From: Phoronis australis
Taxonomy: Eukaryota; Phoronida; Phoronidae
DNA: 64,000 bases
Direction of reading: 5' to 3'
NCBI GenBank assembly: GCA_002633005.1
Contig: NMRA01000068.1
Location: forward strand, 1,071,092-1,135,091
Below, piece by piece: positions 1 through 13,000 of the stretch. Positions within the stretch are counted from its first letter, which is position 1, and each line of letters begins with the position of its first letter. The notes beneath the pieces are model-generated. The model was not told the DNA's origin and searched no databases. It saw only the letters and a program-made list of their open reading frames with translations. The position numbers were made by a program, and so were the translations under genes.

Positions 1-419
1 TATTGAGAAATGGCTTTCTGAACACTAAAGGATTGTTTGGATTTTGACGTGCATTAATTTTGTTCATTTTTTGGAAATGAGATGCAGAAACAGGCGTGCT
101 CACACTTTGATTAGCTTGTTAAACACAGAACAACGTCCTATATCTCTGAGCAAGTAGTACTTAAATTCTGGAAGTAAATATCAAGTTTACAAAAATCGCA
201 TCACATGAACATAAATTTCACATTTTCTGCACGTTTTTGTGGTCCTTTAATCGACATAATCATAGTATGTCAGTAGATTTTAATTTATTTTTAAGTTCCA
301 ACTCTCCATTTTGAACCACGTGTCTTACACTTCAAGTGTTTCAATAATGCGGTCCTGCTGTGGCTGCATCAGCTTCTCCCAGTTTTAATTGTCAATTGTT
401 GATTAATTTTGCAAGCATG

Positions 420-811
420 CCATGTGTACTTGAACATAAGACAATACTTTTGTTCACAACATGTTTCTTGTTCGTCAGGTTCCATAACACATGGTCATGT
501 GTACTTGATCATACCACAATACTCCTGTTCATCAGGTTCAATGTCAGTTATGCGTTTTTGAAAATAACACAATACTCTTGTTCATCAGATTCAGCGACAG
601 ATGGTCATTCATACTTGAATATAACACAATACTCTTGTTCATAAGATTCAGCGACAGTCATGCGTACTTGAATATAACACAATACTCTTGTTCATCAGAT
701 TCAATGACAAACAGTCATTCATACTTGAACATAACACTGACAATTGTTCATCAGATTCAACGACAAACAGTCATGCGCACTTGAACATAATACAATACTC
801 TTGTTCATTAG
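420..811 (+). repeat. Intronic minisatellite that includes the acceptor of the next exon
   Basis: About seven tandem units of 53-57 bp. Each carries a variant of CAATACTCTTGTTCATCAG followed by ATTCAATGACAA. The last unit supplies the acceptor of the exon starting at 812. AG dinucleotides fall at 478, 534, 588, 645, 698, 754 and 811, so six decoy acceptors precede the real one. The last two are 57 bases apart and the sequence between them is open in the exon's frame. Confidence 0.9.
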
Positions 812-1061
812 GTTCAATGACAAGCCAGATTTCGAGGAGAATAAACTGAAACTGATGCAGGCATTGGATCGGTGTGGATGGCCTGTCAAAGAGGGCGACA
901 TTGATCTTCTGGAAAGAGAAATACAGAAAGCAGAGAAATACTTGCAGCAATCACAGGACCTGAGGAAAGCGTCAAAATTGAAGTCGCCTAAGGAAGAAGA
1001 CGCAGAGTTTGATGATGCCGCTAGCCTTCTGTCTGAGGTCACACTAAGTAATAAATATGAG
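812..1061 (+). CDS. VWA3B: VWA3B-like exon 1 in window (charged helix)
   Basis: The exon opens with one base completing a codon, then 83 codons beginning FNDKPDFEENKLKLMQALDR. It is helical and charged, with a likely coiled coil around DLLEREIQKAEKYLQQSQDL. The donor GAG|GTCAGT at 1062 leaves phase 0, matching the next exon. A donor after 1046 (CTAA|GTAATA) is possible but breaks the phase. Minisatellites that include both of its splice sites lie on either side. Confidence 0.75.
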
Positions 1062-4000
1062 GTCAGTGGATCTGCTTAGCTCGTCCCTTTTTAACAATGT
1101 CGGTGGATAGGCTGATACTCCATCATATTGAGGTTTATGGATGGGTTTAGTCTGTCTCTCTATAAATGAGGTCAGTGGATAGGCTATGGTCCTCTCTCTC
1201 TTTAAAAGGGGCAGTAGGTGGGATTATGCCCTCCTTTTATTTGGGGTCAGTGAATATCCTAACCCCATCTCTCCTTTGTATGGGGTCAGTTGGTACTTAC
1301 GCTTTAATATCCCGTCCCTTTAACTGAATGTTTGGTTAACATGGACAGATTTTGCCCTTTTGTGAACTCTGCCTGGCAATGCTACTATAGGTAAACAACA
1401 AACTGCAATCTGCTGGTCATCTTATCTAGAATAAGTTTGATTACATTGATGGCAGCATGCATGCGCATTCTAGGTAACTTGAACAAAAATTATTTTTATG
1501 AAAATTTTGGTTAGTGATGAAATTAATCGAAATTGTTCAATGTTAAAATATTAAGTTTCCAATGTTAATCTGTCTCAATATTTGAGAGTTTTTATATATT
1601 TATTTTTGAAAACATTCTAAAATCTTTAAAATTTCTATGTTAATAAATGCGTACCATTGATGTGTTTTTATTCCCTGAAACTTCCATGTTGTGATTGTTT
1701 ATTGTGAGTCCTAAATTTGTTGATTTCCTTGCTCGCTCTTGTGCTACTTTCCTAGACCTGGTTGTGGCTCTTAAAATTTCCAGGCTTTCAAACACACAGT
1801 CAGTGACATCGACAGTTATTAAATACTGTTGCTGGTTCAACTATAAAATAATTAAGCCAAGTTTTCACAAATGACATTGCCATAGTTATCATGCTCTAAA
1901 CTTAGTTAGTAGTCTCACATGATAGTTCCTGGTGTGAATACACTACTGGTGTGTGCTGGTCTAACATCACTGCTTACCCGAGTGTTGCCATACCATAAGC
2001 TGCCAATGTTAAGCTATGAATATGACGTTACACAGCAAACACACTTATCCAATGGACAAGATTTCATATTTTATGCAACCCAGCCTCGAAGTCTTGTTAC
2101 TAGGTAGCTGAAAGTAGTTAGTTATCTGAGACGTGTTAGTTAGCTGAGACTTGTTAGTTAACTTCAGACTAGTTAGTTAACTTAGACTAGTTAGTTAGCT
2201 GAGAATAGTTAGTTACTGAGACTCGTTTGTTAGCTAAGTCTCTGAGTACTGTATACGGTGTGTTTACACAGTTTAATACTTGTCTTAAATATTGGAAATA
2301 CCAAATAATCTCATAATGTGTCTTAAAATTATTTTTTGTTTTTATTAGTTTCCGAAAAGTTCTCAAATTAACTCAAGGAGATTTTCATGAGTTTCCCTTT
2401 GAGTATAAGCAAAGACTATATGTGAAGAGAATAATCTTTAAGAGCTGATGACTGAAATGGGGGAATTTCATACTGCTGTCATTTTTCAATTGCATTATGA
2501 GACATTTGTCATCCCGTAAACCGACGATGACATAACAGATAAGTTGTGGGTGTATAACCTGATTTATAATTTGCATTTTAGGTTGTGAAACTTACTTCAG
2601 TGTGATCAGATAATTCATGCCATCGAGAATCTTTCACTTATTCTAATCTCTGTGAATCGGTCCACTTCTAGTCTCACTTTTAGTGTGTTATTTGTATGTT
2701 ATGGTTGATTAGCCGTATTTGCACCAGAAAGCATGGTACAGTGGACCTTTCAATGCTGGTGCGCTCAAGTAGCAAGTGTTGTTACATAGCATCAAGTTAT
2801 CTGTGATGTAACTGGTTGTTTACGAGCTGACTACCGATCCCTCAATGCTCTTGAAAAACGACAGCAGTGCTGTAGATGAAATCCAGTGAACTGATAAGTC
2901 TTGTATTCTGCCTAATACCTATGAATGGGGTAACATACTCAGTCAAGTGCATTGGTACAGCAAGTATTGATCATCTTCATGCAAAACTCAAATTTGAATT
3001 CATCTAATCACAGTCTTTACTGCCACCTGGTGTCCAACTGCTCTCTCATTACTGACTAATCAGCACCTCATATGGATCCCATAGCACATGAGAACTAAGC
3101 ACATTAATGTAATTCTTAAACTGGTGTGGAAATGTATATCGCAAAAATTTTTAAATTTGGTCAACACGCTACCTGTGGTCACGTGATGTGGCCACAGGTG
3201 GCTTGCCGACCAGACTTAAAAGTAAGCACATTAAAAATGAACATGCACTCTACAAATGAACCTTCCTGGTGTAATGGTTCAAATCGTGTTTTGTTGTATG
3301 TCACCCTAACGGTGTTGTATTTGTGACAGCATTGCCTAACAATGTGATTCTCAGCTTATAACTAATGGCTTGTTAATTAGGTCTTAGTTATTATATATAT
3401 TGATGACATTTTTATATCTAAGCTTTTAGTCTTAGACTTTAATTTGTAGATTTAGTTCATCAAGCTTTTGCCAATTTTAGATCACAATCGAGCACAACTC
3501 ACTGAGCATGTTCAACCACGGAATTCATTGCAAACTGTGATTAAAAATTTTCTCTTTTTGCTCAAACTTGTAACTGTGATATGTTATCAAACTGAACTTT
3601 ACTGTTGTTTCCAAAATGTAATATTTTGTGAATAAAATTGTATGAAAAATGGTCACAAGCATTTTTATATTTGTGTGTAGTTTGATGTTTGTCATTCCGT
3701 TGTGTGCTCAGCTTTTTGTGCTCGGTTTGTCTTTCTATCTGTGCTTGCTTTGTCTTCCTTTTCATTTCCTGACCTCACATTTCCATGGACCAACCCCCCA
3801 AATTTAAGGTCGTGGTCCCATTTTCTAATTTTTCCTGCATATAGGCACATGAGTGCACCTATTGAGCCACATGAGTTACCAATCTCTACAGTTTGCTGTG
3901 TTGGCATATCTGAAGGACATGGCTTTAAGAGAAACATTTATTCACAGCACATTAATTTGTCCTCATTCCATGTCAGCGACACAATTTCAGTTTATAGGCC

Positions 4001-7000
4001 CCCTGTTTCTGATAATATTACCTGCACTCGTTGTGAGAATGTAAAATATGGGCTGGGGCTTAGTCAAAAACTGTTGCCACAAAATTTAATTACCATGGAG
4101 AGTATTGCATTATTTTCTTTCACAATATGGCTCTCTCCACATATGCGTTGGATACATAAGACATAGGTTGCTGTGTGTGGTTGGATGAATATATCTTGCC
4201 ATTGGCCATATCATATATTCAAAACAAGTAAATTTAATTTTATAACATTGACATCAGCATTTTGAGTTCAGTTACAGCAACTATAAAGTGATTGAAGAAA
4301 GCAGATGAGAATCTTGGACACACAATCTTCCATTGTGAACACTGGTCTGTTGCATTCAGCTTGCTGACAGTTTCCAGAAATTTTTAACTTCAGGCAAGGA
4401 GACACCTTTCCATGGGCCACGGAACTCTTGTCAGGAAGCTGATCGAGCCCTTGCCACACTGCACAAAACGTCATGCTCTGCAAACTTATCTCGCACAAAA
4501 ACCAACAATGAATCGTGCACAGTCTAACTAATGCACATTGCACTATTACCTCAGAACATTGCCATGCAGTGGTGCTTATAAACACACTGATACATTTCGG
4601 ATAACCAATGAGTTTCTCGCGTGTTGCAAAGTTTAAAGTAGCGATCGTGGTATTTTAATGGAAATGTTTCCTGAGAAAATTTAAAATTGGATGGGCGTAT
4701 GGTCGAATGTAAGCCCACGAAGACGAGACATTACTTTATAAATAATGTGGGATTGATTGTAAATGTCTTCCTGATGGTAAGTAAGTTGCACAGTTGTAGT
4801 AAACTTAAGCTGGCAAGTTTGTAGTCCTTGAGTGAACTGGGCATGACAAATGTCGCATCAGGAGAACTAACATTGGGCTTGCCATTTTTACAAAATTACC
4901 CATTTTCAACCAAGTACATTCTTGGGAATTTGTGTGGCAAGGATTTAATTTACGTGGGAGGTACGTGTAACAATCTCAGAAAGTGAAATTATGTTCAAGG
5001 GACAATGCATTTTCAAAATCAAAGGACAATTTTATCGTGCTTATTGATTTATGGTTTATGAATTCATAAAAAATACAAATTAAATAGCTAGTTTCTGAAC
5101 AATGAAATTGATGTTCGGAATCCTCTGTTGGCATTATGAATATTTATTAATTTAAAGTTCTTTAAAAGACTGGGTGACCACTTCAGTGATTTTCAAGTGG
5201 GCCTATATAGTTGGAAATTAAATTACATGAAGTAATATACAGGGAGCTGTATGTACAATTAGATTGAAAAGATTTAATAAACAAAATAAATTGGTACAAA
5301 AATTGGTTAATATGTACAATTAGATGAATAAATTAGATAAGATAGGGTAAAAACATGGGAAGATAGCGAAGCGTTTTCATACCAAATTTTGAAGTTGTGC
5401 TGTGAAGTTATTTGTGTGCATTTGAAAAGAAAGATGGAAAATATCTGACGTCATTATTACCTAGACTGCATAATTATACTATGTAACACAAGCAGGATTC
5501 AGGCCAGTCAATTTTTTTGCAGTTGCTGTCATTGGTAATTGTAGCACATATTTCAGAAGTCTGGTGGAATCATTAATTCTTGAAAATGTGTAGTTTTTCA
5601 AAAAACAGCTTTATTCTTTGATAGGCAGGGCTGCTTGTTTTAATTTATGATCTCTCTCGAAATACTCGATTAACTCGGTGTTCATGCATGGAAATACATA
5701 ATTTTTCAATGAATGTCACTTAGAGTTGTGCATTTAGAGTGGCCGGGTTATCTGGACCTCATCTGTATGTCAGTTGATGTAGAAGCTGGTGTAAATAAGA
5801 ATAGTTTGTGTAATGCTGGCAACCATTTCTATATTTTCAAAATTGTTCTATTGGTTATGACATGTCTTCGATAACAACAATGTTTTGCTTGAGGCAATTT
5901 GAGGCAATTTAAATTCTTCAATTTTTTGTTGGTATGTTGTGCTTGCAGCTTAGTACTCCTACTTAATTGGAATTTTGAAATACCTGATTATTGTGGCAAC
6001 AGTTCACTAGTTTGGCAACTCCCCTAGGTAGGGAAGGTCTCTAAAATACTTTGTGCATGGTTGCTTGCTTCTAACATGACTGCCATCAAGTTTAAAAGTG
6101 AACTTCAAAATACCTGGTTGTAATGGTAAATGATACTAAATTCAGCTTTGCAGTTCCCTACTAGGTTAGTCCTGGTATTCTGGGCATGCAGGTTGCTTGC
6201 TTCTAACATTACTGCCGTCAAATCCCACATTATTGATTTTGGGTGGCAAAGGGACTGGCTACAACTGTGGATCACCTTGGCATCCTCCCCTCAAGTTTAA
6301 GATCACTGTAAATACTTTGAATGCGATTGCCTAAATATGACTTAGTTAATTGTAAAACGTTAAAATTAATTGCTGATTTTGGGCAGCTGACTAATTAGAC
6401 ACCATAACAAGTTTGAAGAAGAGACATATTGCGTTTTAAACATGACATACCGACCCAAAAAACTTTGCCTTATTTTCGGGTCAGTGGAAATTCCTGAGAA
6501 TTGTTTGGCCGGTAACATGCGATTTCATGGCTATAATACCTGATGGCGTTGAGTTTCATTGGCAGGCCAGGTGTAATTACCATGTTTATTGCCCGGCCCT
6601 TACGGCCCAGAATCCATGAAATCGCTGATAAAAGCGTGTCAAGTTTATGATAGTCCCTATAACCCTGGTATTCTATCTCGAACATTTCGCGTTATGGATA
6701 GTAAACTATGCTTTCCTGTTAAGCTAGTAGGCTCTGTGACATTTTTGAAAGGTGATGTAAATTCAAAGCTAAGCCAGTAATTGTTACGTGAAATTTCAGT
6801 TTGAGCAATAAATGACCAGATTCTCATTGATTGAATTAATTTGTATCTCAAGCATACATTGTACACAATGACAGAGCTAACTTCATCATTGACAATATCT
6901 GCCAATTTGTTTGATTGTGGTCAAAACCCAGGGCTCAAAACATCAAATAGACATCGAGATTGAAAGCTACACCTTGGTTTGATCGTGGTCATAGTTTTGT

Positions 7001-10000
7001 TCACACATTTGGAAGCCAATGTGTATGCTTATTGTTATGTGCAGAGTGCAATGTGGGATGTAACATGTCACATTTTCTTAAACAACTCTGTTCCAATGTG
7101 TTCACAGGGTCTGGGTGACATTGTGGAGAAAAAGGCCGTTGGTAATGAACACCAGGGGGCTCCACTCAACAGTAGGAAAGTGAAGAAAGTTCTAGACACA
7201 CTACGAGGTCAAAGTGTTGTGGCGCGTTACCATATAGATGGACTGTACTACCAAGGGTTTGTTATCAAATCAATGGATGTGAGACATGCGAAGGTGGAGC
7301 TTCAGGACATAGGGCAGCTGATCATCCCCACAAGATTCATCATACCAATAGGGGGAGCTGTGGCTCGTCCAGTACTTAGGGTGAATACATATACTTATTA
7401 TATACTAAACTTTGTTGAAAACACGACTAGACTTTTTGTTTGCAAGCTTGATACTAGTTCGCTCGTAGTGTCTGAGCAATCTCCTTTCTTCAGGTGTGCA
7501 GCTATGTAGCAAAACACCGAGAGACATGTACATCAATGTAACAAACAAAGGAGATTGTTCCGACACTACGAGTGAGCCCGTATCAAGCTTGCAAACAAAA
7601 AGTCTTGTAGACAAATGTATTCAACAAAGTTACTAAACGATTGGCTGCTACCACATTATGCTTATTATATAGTGTATACAAGTTGTTTCTGCCTTTCATT
7701 TCATACATTATGAGTGTTAAGCTAAGTGTGGTTGCAGTGATGGTAACCACTCTTTGATGGATGTTTAAATTTAGTGACCATGTTTTGAAATGAGAGGAAC
7801 GGTGTAACAATTGAAAATCTGAGTTGTGATACACTATATCTCTCAAACTGTTTGCTGGCTTCTAATGGTCCCCACGGGTCTTTAATACCCAATCTGAGTT
7901 GCCAACCAATTCAATGATAATGCCAATTGTCTGTAATGAAAAAAGTTTAAGTTAATTATTCCGCAACCATTGCTAGACGCTGCAGGTACACTGGGGACAT
8001 AATAACCAAAGTGAACTTAACGTCTGCTGCAGGTGGGAGACCATGTGATGGTCCACGTGGTCAAGGATGGCAAGCTGGAGTGTTATGTACCTGCAGTTGT
8101 ACAGGTGACCCCACGGCGTATTGAGGATCAAGCCAAGTTTTATACTGTGATGATGTATAATGGAGCCGAGGTATTGCTACACAGCCACTTTAAAATTACT
8201 GCATGTTTTATTTACTTTAAGTTATGCCTTTGTTTGATAATTTGCTATTTGAGAGTCGCGCAACATAATATGCTACCTGCGACAGGTGGAGCAGCTAAGT
8301 TTTTACTAAGTGATTACCAAGTTGGAACACGTGTTACAGCTTTGTGTGGATTTGTATAAATAATATTGTACTCAAGAAGCCATCTGTTACATGACTCGGG
8401 TCTGGGTGAGCAGTGCTTACCTCGCCACTTATGGCTAACTAAGAGATCCAGTTCAGTCAAGTTATCAGAGGTGGGGTAACAAAGTACTAGACTTTGCTAT
8501 TGTGTTATTGGCAAGCTCACGATGACTCTATTCATTAACTGTGGAACTTTGTGACATTTGGAAAAAGCATACAGATCATCCCATACAATTCCAATTCTTT
8601 ATTTGTGTGTTGATGTAAGCATGTGTCATCTGTAGAATTGATATGCGTGTTCCATCTGTTTAAGAATTCTTGATAGAGTCAATGTTTTGTTTTATCAATG
8701 GCATCATTGTTGTGACAGCCAGTGAAACAGATTTATAAGATGCTTTACTACGTAGCTCATAATGTTGATTATTATTTTAGGCTACTGCCATGAGAAGTAT
8801 GCTGATCAAAATCAGTAAATCTCGCTATTCCTTTTCTGTACGTTACATTGACTCACTAAAGAGTGGCAGCACTGAAGATGAGAAAGACAGGTGAGGATGT
8901 TATGGGATTAAATTGTAGACCTGACTAATTCACTGCAGCTTTACTAATTATTAGGTTTATTGGGATACTGGTAATTAACAGTCTCTGCACTTTTATTAAA
9001 ATTTTGACCTGTGTTTTTTTTTTTCGTTTCTTCATTGCCACATTTTTGGGGTCGTTATCAACAACATGTCTTCCAGAAATGAAAATCAGTCGCAGTTTGC
9101 TTAGGACAAAGGTTGTGTTTTTGTTTGTGATTGTGTGTTACTTGGTCAACTTGGTCATTGAATCGGTCAGTCACTGGGTCAGTTAGTTAGTCACTTGGTC
9201 AGTTTCCCAGTCAGTCACTCAGTCAGTCATTCGGTCTGTCGTTCAGTCAGTCACTCAGGTTATGACAGTTAGTTGGTCTGTCAGTCACTCAGTCAGTCAC
9301 TCATTCAGTCACTCAGTCTGTTTCCGAGTCAGTCACTTGGTCAGTTGCTCGGCCAGTCACTCAGTCAGTCTCTCAATCAGTAATTCAGTCAGTTGCTCAT
9401 GCAGTCACTGCAGTAAGTCACTCGCTTAGTCATTTGGTTAGTTGGCTCTGTCTTTCGCTCAGTCAGTTGTTCAGTCACTCACTTGATCAGTCGCTCGGTC
9501 AGAGTCATTCACTCAGTCATTCACTCAGTCATTCACTCAGTCACCATTTTTGATTGTGTGACACTCGGTCACTTAATTGCTTAGTGTCCAACAAAAAAAC
9601 AAAAGCAATCACCTGTTATATCTTTTTCCGAAACTTATTTTGTTTACAAAACACAACTTCACTATATTTATAGCTATAAATATGTTAAATATGAAAACCA
9701 ACGCAGTGTCAACAAGTGGTTCTAATTAAAGACTGACAAGTATAGTGAGGTGCTCGGGGTGTAGTTTACTGGATACACTTTAACCAAATGGTATGCTAGA
9801 TCAACTCTATATAAGATCATAAATACATTAAGTAAGTCTCTTTCAGTGTTTGTATTTTATACTGCTGTGATAGCACTTAATATTTTTATTTGTTTACTGT
9901 CTCGTAAATATTGATTCGGCTGATGGTGAGTTTAAAAACATGCATATCTAATTAACTGTCACAAGAGTGCCAATGATGTGTGCTATACTCTTTCAGTGGG

Positions 10001-13000
10001 CACAGTGCTAATGAAGATAAAAAAGAGCTGACAGAAGGTAATGCACTCAACCAATCTCACACTACAAATTCACTAAAGGTTTTAACAGATAGTGCTGCTT
10101 GTTTCACGTATAAGCCAACACTCTCAAATTAACATTTCAGTTGAAAATATTAGCATGTTCTATCAGGTGTCATGGTTGGTCGGAAAAAAAGTTTCATTTC
10201 ATGGTTGACTTAAAAGATTTTTAACTTAAAGCACTGCAGAGGCTCTTTCAGTTAAATCTTAATATTTAATTCTTCTTTCAAATTCCCAAGGATTGTGTGA
10301 TCAATGTTCATTTTGACATCATCTGAAATCTGAGAGAGGAATAATTTTTTTATTATTATTAGTATAAAGAACATTAAATACAAGACAAAAAATGCAAGCT
10401 ATTTTCACTCTTAAAAGTTGATGACTGTATGTCATCTTTACTGCTGATTTCTTGTCTCAGATGAAGTTGATGGTGACCAGGTGAAGGACACTCCTTGTGA
10501 TAGTCACGTGTCCAGTGACACCAACAACAATGATAACAAAGACAATGAGAAGGGGTCGGAGGAGGAAATTGAGCAGAACTCTGACCAACTCTCGGACAAA
10601 GGCAGTTGGAAGAACAGTTCAAAGGGTGGACAACTAGATAAAGAACAAATGAGCAATAAATCTGATGGTTGTGATGATAGTTACGGGAAGGATGAAAAGA
10701 GGTTTGAAAAGTTGACTGAGTATCAAGTACGTATGGAAGAGTTGCAGAAGCAGTTGTTGGAAGAGTACAAGAAGCAAGCCAAACAGCAGAAGGTAGGAAA
10801 TTTCTCAGGGGGCATCTCCTGCACACTGCAGGTCTGTATGTGTTGTAGGGGGCTGGGGGCATCTGCTGTAGGTTTGTATGTGTTTTAGGGGGCTGAGGGC
10901 ATCGGCTACGGGCTGAAAGTCTGTATGTGTGGTAGGGGGGATGAAGGCATATCCTGCATGCTGTAGGTCTGTATGTGTTGTAGGGGGGCTGGGGGGGGGC
11001 ATCCACTGCACACTGTAGGTCCTTTTGTGTTGTAGGGGGCTGGGGGTATCTACTGCAGGATGCTCAGTACATTTCGAGCAACAGTGAGTCGATGGCTAGA
11101 CCCCTCAGGCAGCAAGGGAGATGAAAAACGGGTGAAGCTGATGTGACAGGGGGTTGACTTTAAAACAGTCCCTTCAGACATATGCAGTTCGTTTGTGATA
11201 TCCAAATATCCCTAAAGTGTCTGCACGTATTTGTTACATATTTAGCCGTGTTCACTGTGTCCAGTGTCCATACAGGCCACTATGATATAACCGTCTGGCC
11301 GTCAACACTGAAGCATGCTGTTCAGCAGTGGCTTACCTTGCTGTTACAGAAACTAAGAAAGGAGACACGAAGGCTTGCTAAAACTCAGAGGAAGATTCTT
11401 AAAAAGTACAAGCCAGGGGGCAGCATGCAGTTTCTCAAGGAAATACTTGCAACCAAGGTAACGGGGATGTGGCTTATTACCTGCTCTTACTGGATCATAT
11501 GCCTTAACTTGTAACTAATGTAATGAGTGTGGTAAATGTAGTGAGCCAGCATCTGCTGTGTAATGGAATGTTATTTTTGTTCAGCCATGAGCCAGGAGGC
11601 TCTTAACAAATCGTAGTTGAAATCAGTTAAAATGCATAAAATATACATTTAGAATTTGTAAGTTTGGTTTTAGCATCAATTTCTGGTATCTGTATCAGTA
11701 CTTATACTAATTTTCAAATACTGATAACCAACCCTTGTAAACCCGTGAAACTACTGTATTTTTTAAAAATCATAGATGATCATACTATGTCAGGAAAATA
11801 ATGACCAGACATTTTGCGTTATATGTCTGCTTTTTCCTTTTTCTATAAAACCTGTAGTTTAATTACCCCCAAGAGTTCGCCGTTGCTTCCACAGAAACCA
11901 ACTTTTTGTAGGAAATTCTGTTTCTGTATTCTTGTAGTCGCAAAGAGCATTTAGGATTTTATTTGAAAATTTATGGTAGAATAGGTCTTAGATCTGACAA
12001 TCATGTTTTTGGGATGATTGTTGGATAGATTAGACTTCTTGAAGTGTTTTTGTAACATGATAAAAATTGTTTATAAAAGGGTCTCCAGATATTTGGTACT
12101 AGACTAATTGTTAAGTAAACTGAAATAAAGGTTGGTGACATCTGCATTTTCATCCTAATTAGCTGGCTAAAAATGGAAATTTAAAGGAGAATGCCACCCA
12201 AAAAACAACCTATTTTGTATCAATTTAGATCGGGTAGTTCTACTCAATAACGGCACGTTCGGTTGCGGTACCTGACACCTGACGGTAGACGGAGGTGTTG
12301 ATATTATCCAATGACGTCATTGGTTTCACACGCAGTCTATTCAGCAGTTCACAACACGGGTTACTGGTGTCAGCTTATCGCTTGAATTCATCATTTAACT
12401 CCAATAAATCATCAAACTTCGATGTAAAACCCTTAAAAATACACCGAGTTGTTATAAAAACGTGTTGTTTTATTTCGCTGTTACGGATTTATTATGCGCC
12501 CACATATTTACATGTGGACGCATTATGCCGTCATCTCCGTCCGTCCGTCCGTCCGTCCGGGCGGCGTCCGTCCGGCGTCCGCTGCTCTATCTCCAAAACC
12601 CTTTGACATAATACGTTCATGAAATTTGGCACATATGTTCCATTCATGAATAGGACGGCATGAGCGAACATTCGGACGGATCCGACCACCGGTGTGCCCC
12701 CTAGTGGCGATTTTAATTTTTTACACTTACCTTGTCCTGAACGGATTTTCATGAAATTTGGTATGTAGGCACCTATTAGTGAGATGACGCTATCCTTTCG
12801 TTTTCGGATGGATTCGACGTAGTTTGCACCACCTAGTGGCCATTTTTACTGTTTTCGAGTCTGTTTTTTTGCGTCCAGCCCTCTATCAACCAAACCGCTT
12901 GATTTTTGACAGCCAAGTTCTTGGGCTAAAATGTCACTACATATAATCCCAGTTTTCTTGCTTTTTTGACATAAGAAACATAATTTGCATGTTTAGAGCA

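Noticed and set aside
420-811. CRISPR-like array
   Set aside because: The 'repeats' and 'spacers' are both conserved between units, which is a minisatellite, and the genome is animal.
3702-4166. Plus-strand open frame of 154 codons
   Set aside because: No recognisable domain, no splice context, and it lies in an intron whose surrounding exons already join in frame.
7979-8032. Duplicated acceptor before the exon at 8033 (GCTGCAGGT at 7981 and 8028)
   Set aside because: Only nine to ten bases match and the rest of the flanks do not align, so I did not count it as a junction repeat.
9156-9545. Open frames on both strands through the CAGT repeat
   Set aside because: They are simple-repeat translations without start, splice or codon signals.
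10374-11006. Minus-strand open frame of 210 codons
   Set aside because: It is the shadow of plus-strand exon 10461-10792 plus the G-rich minisatellite after it; the Pro/Tyr/His/Thr repeats come from the repeat unit.
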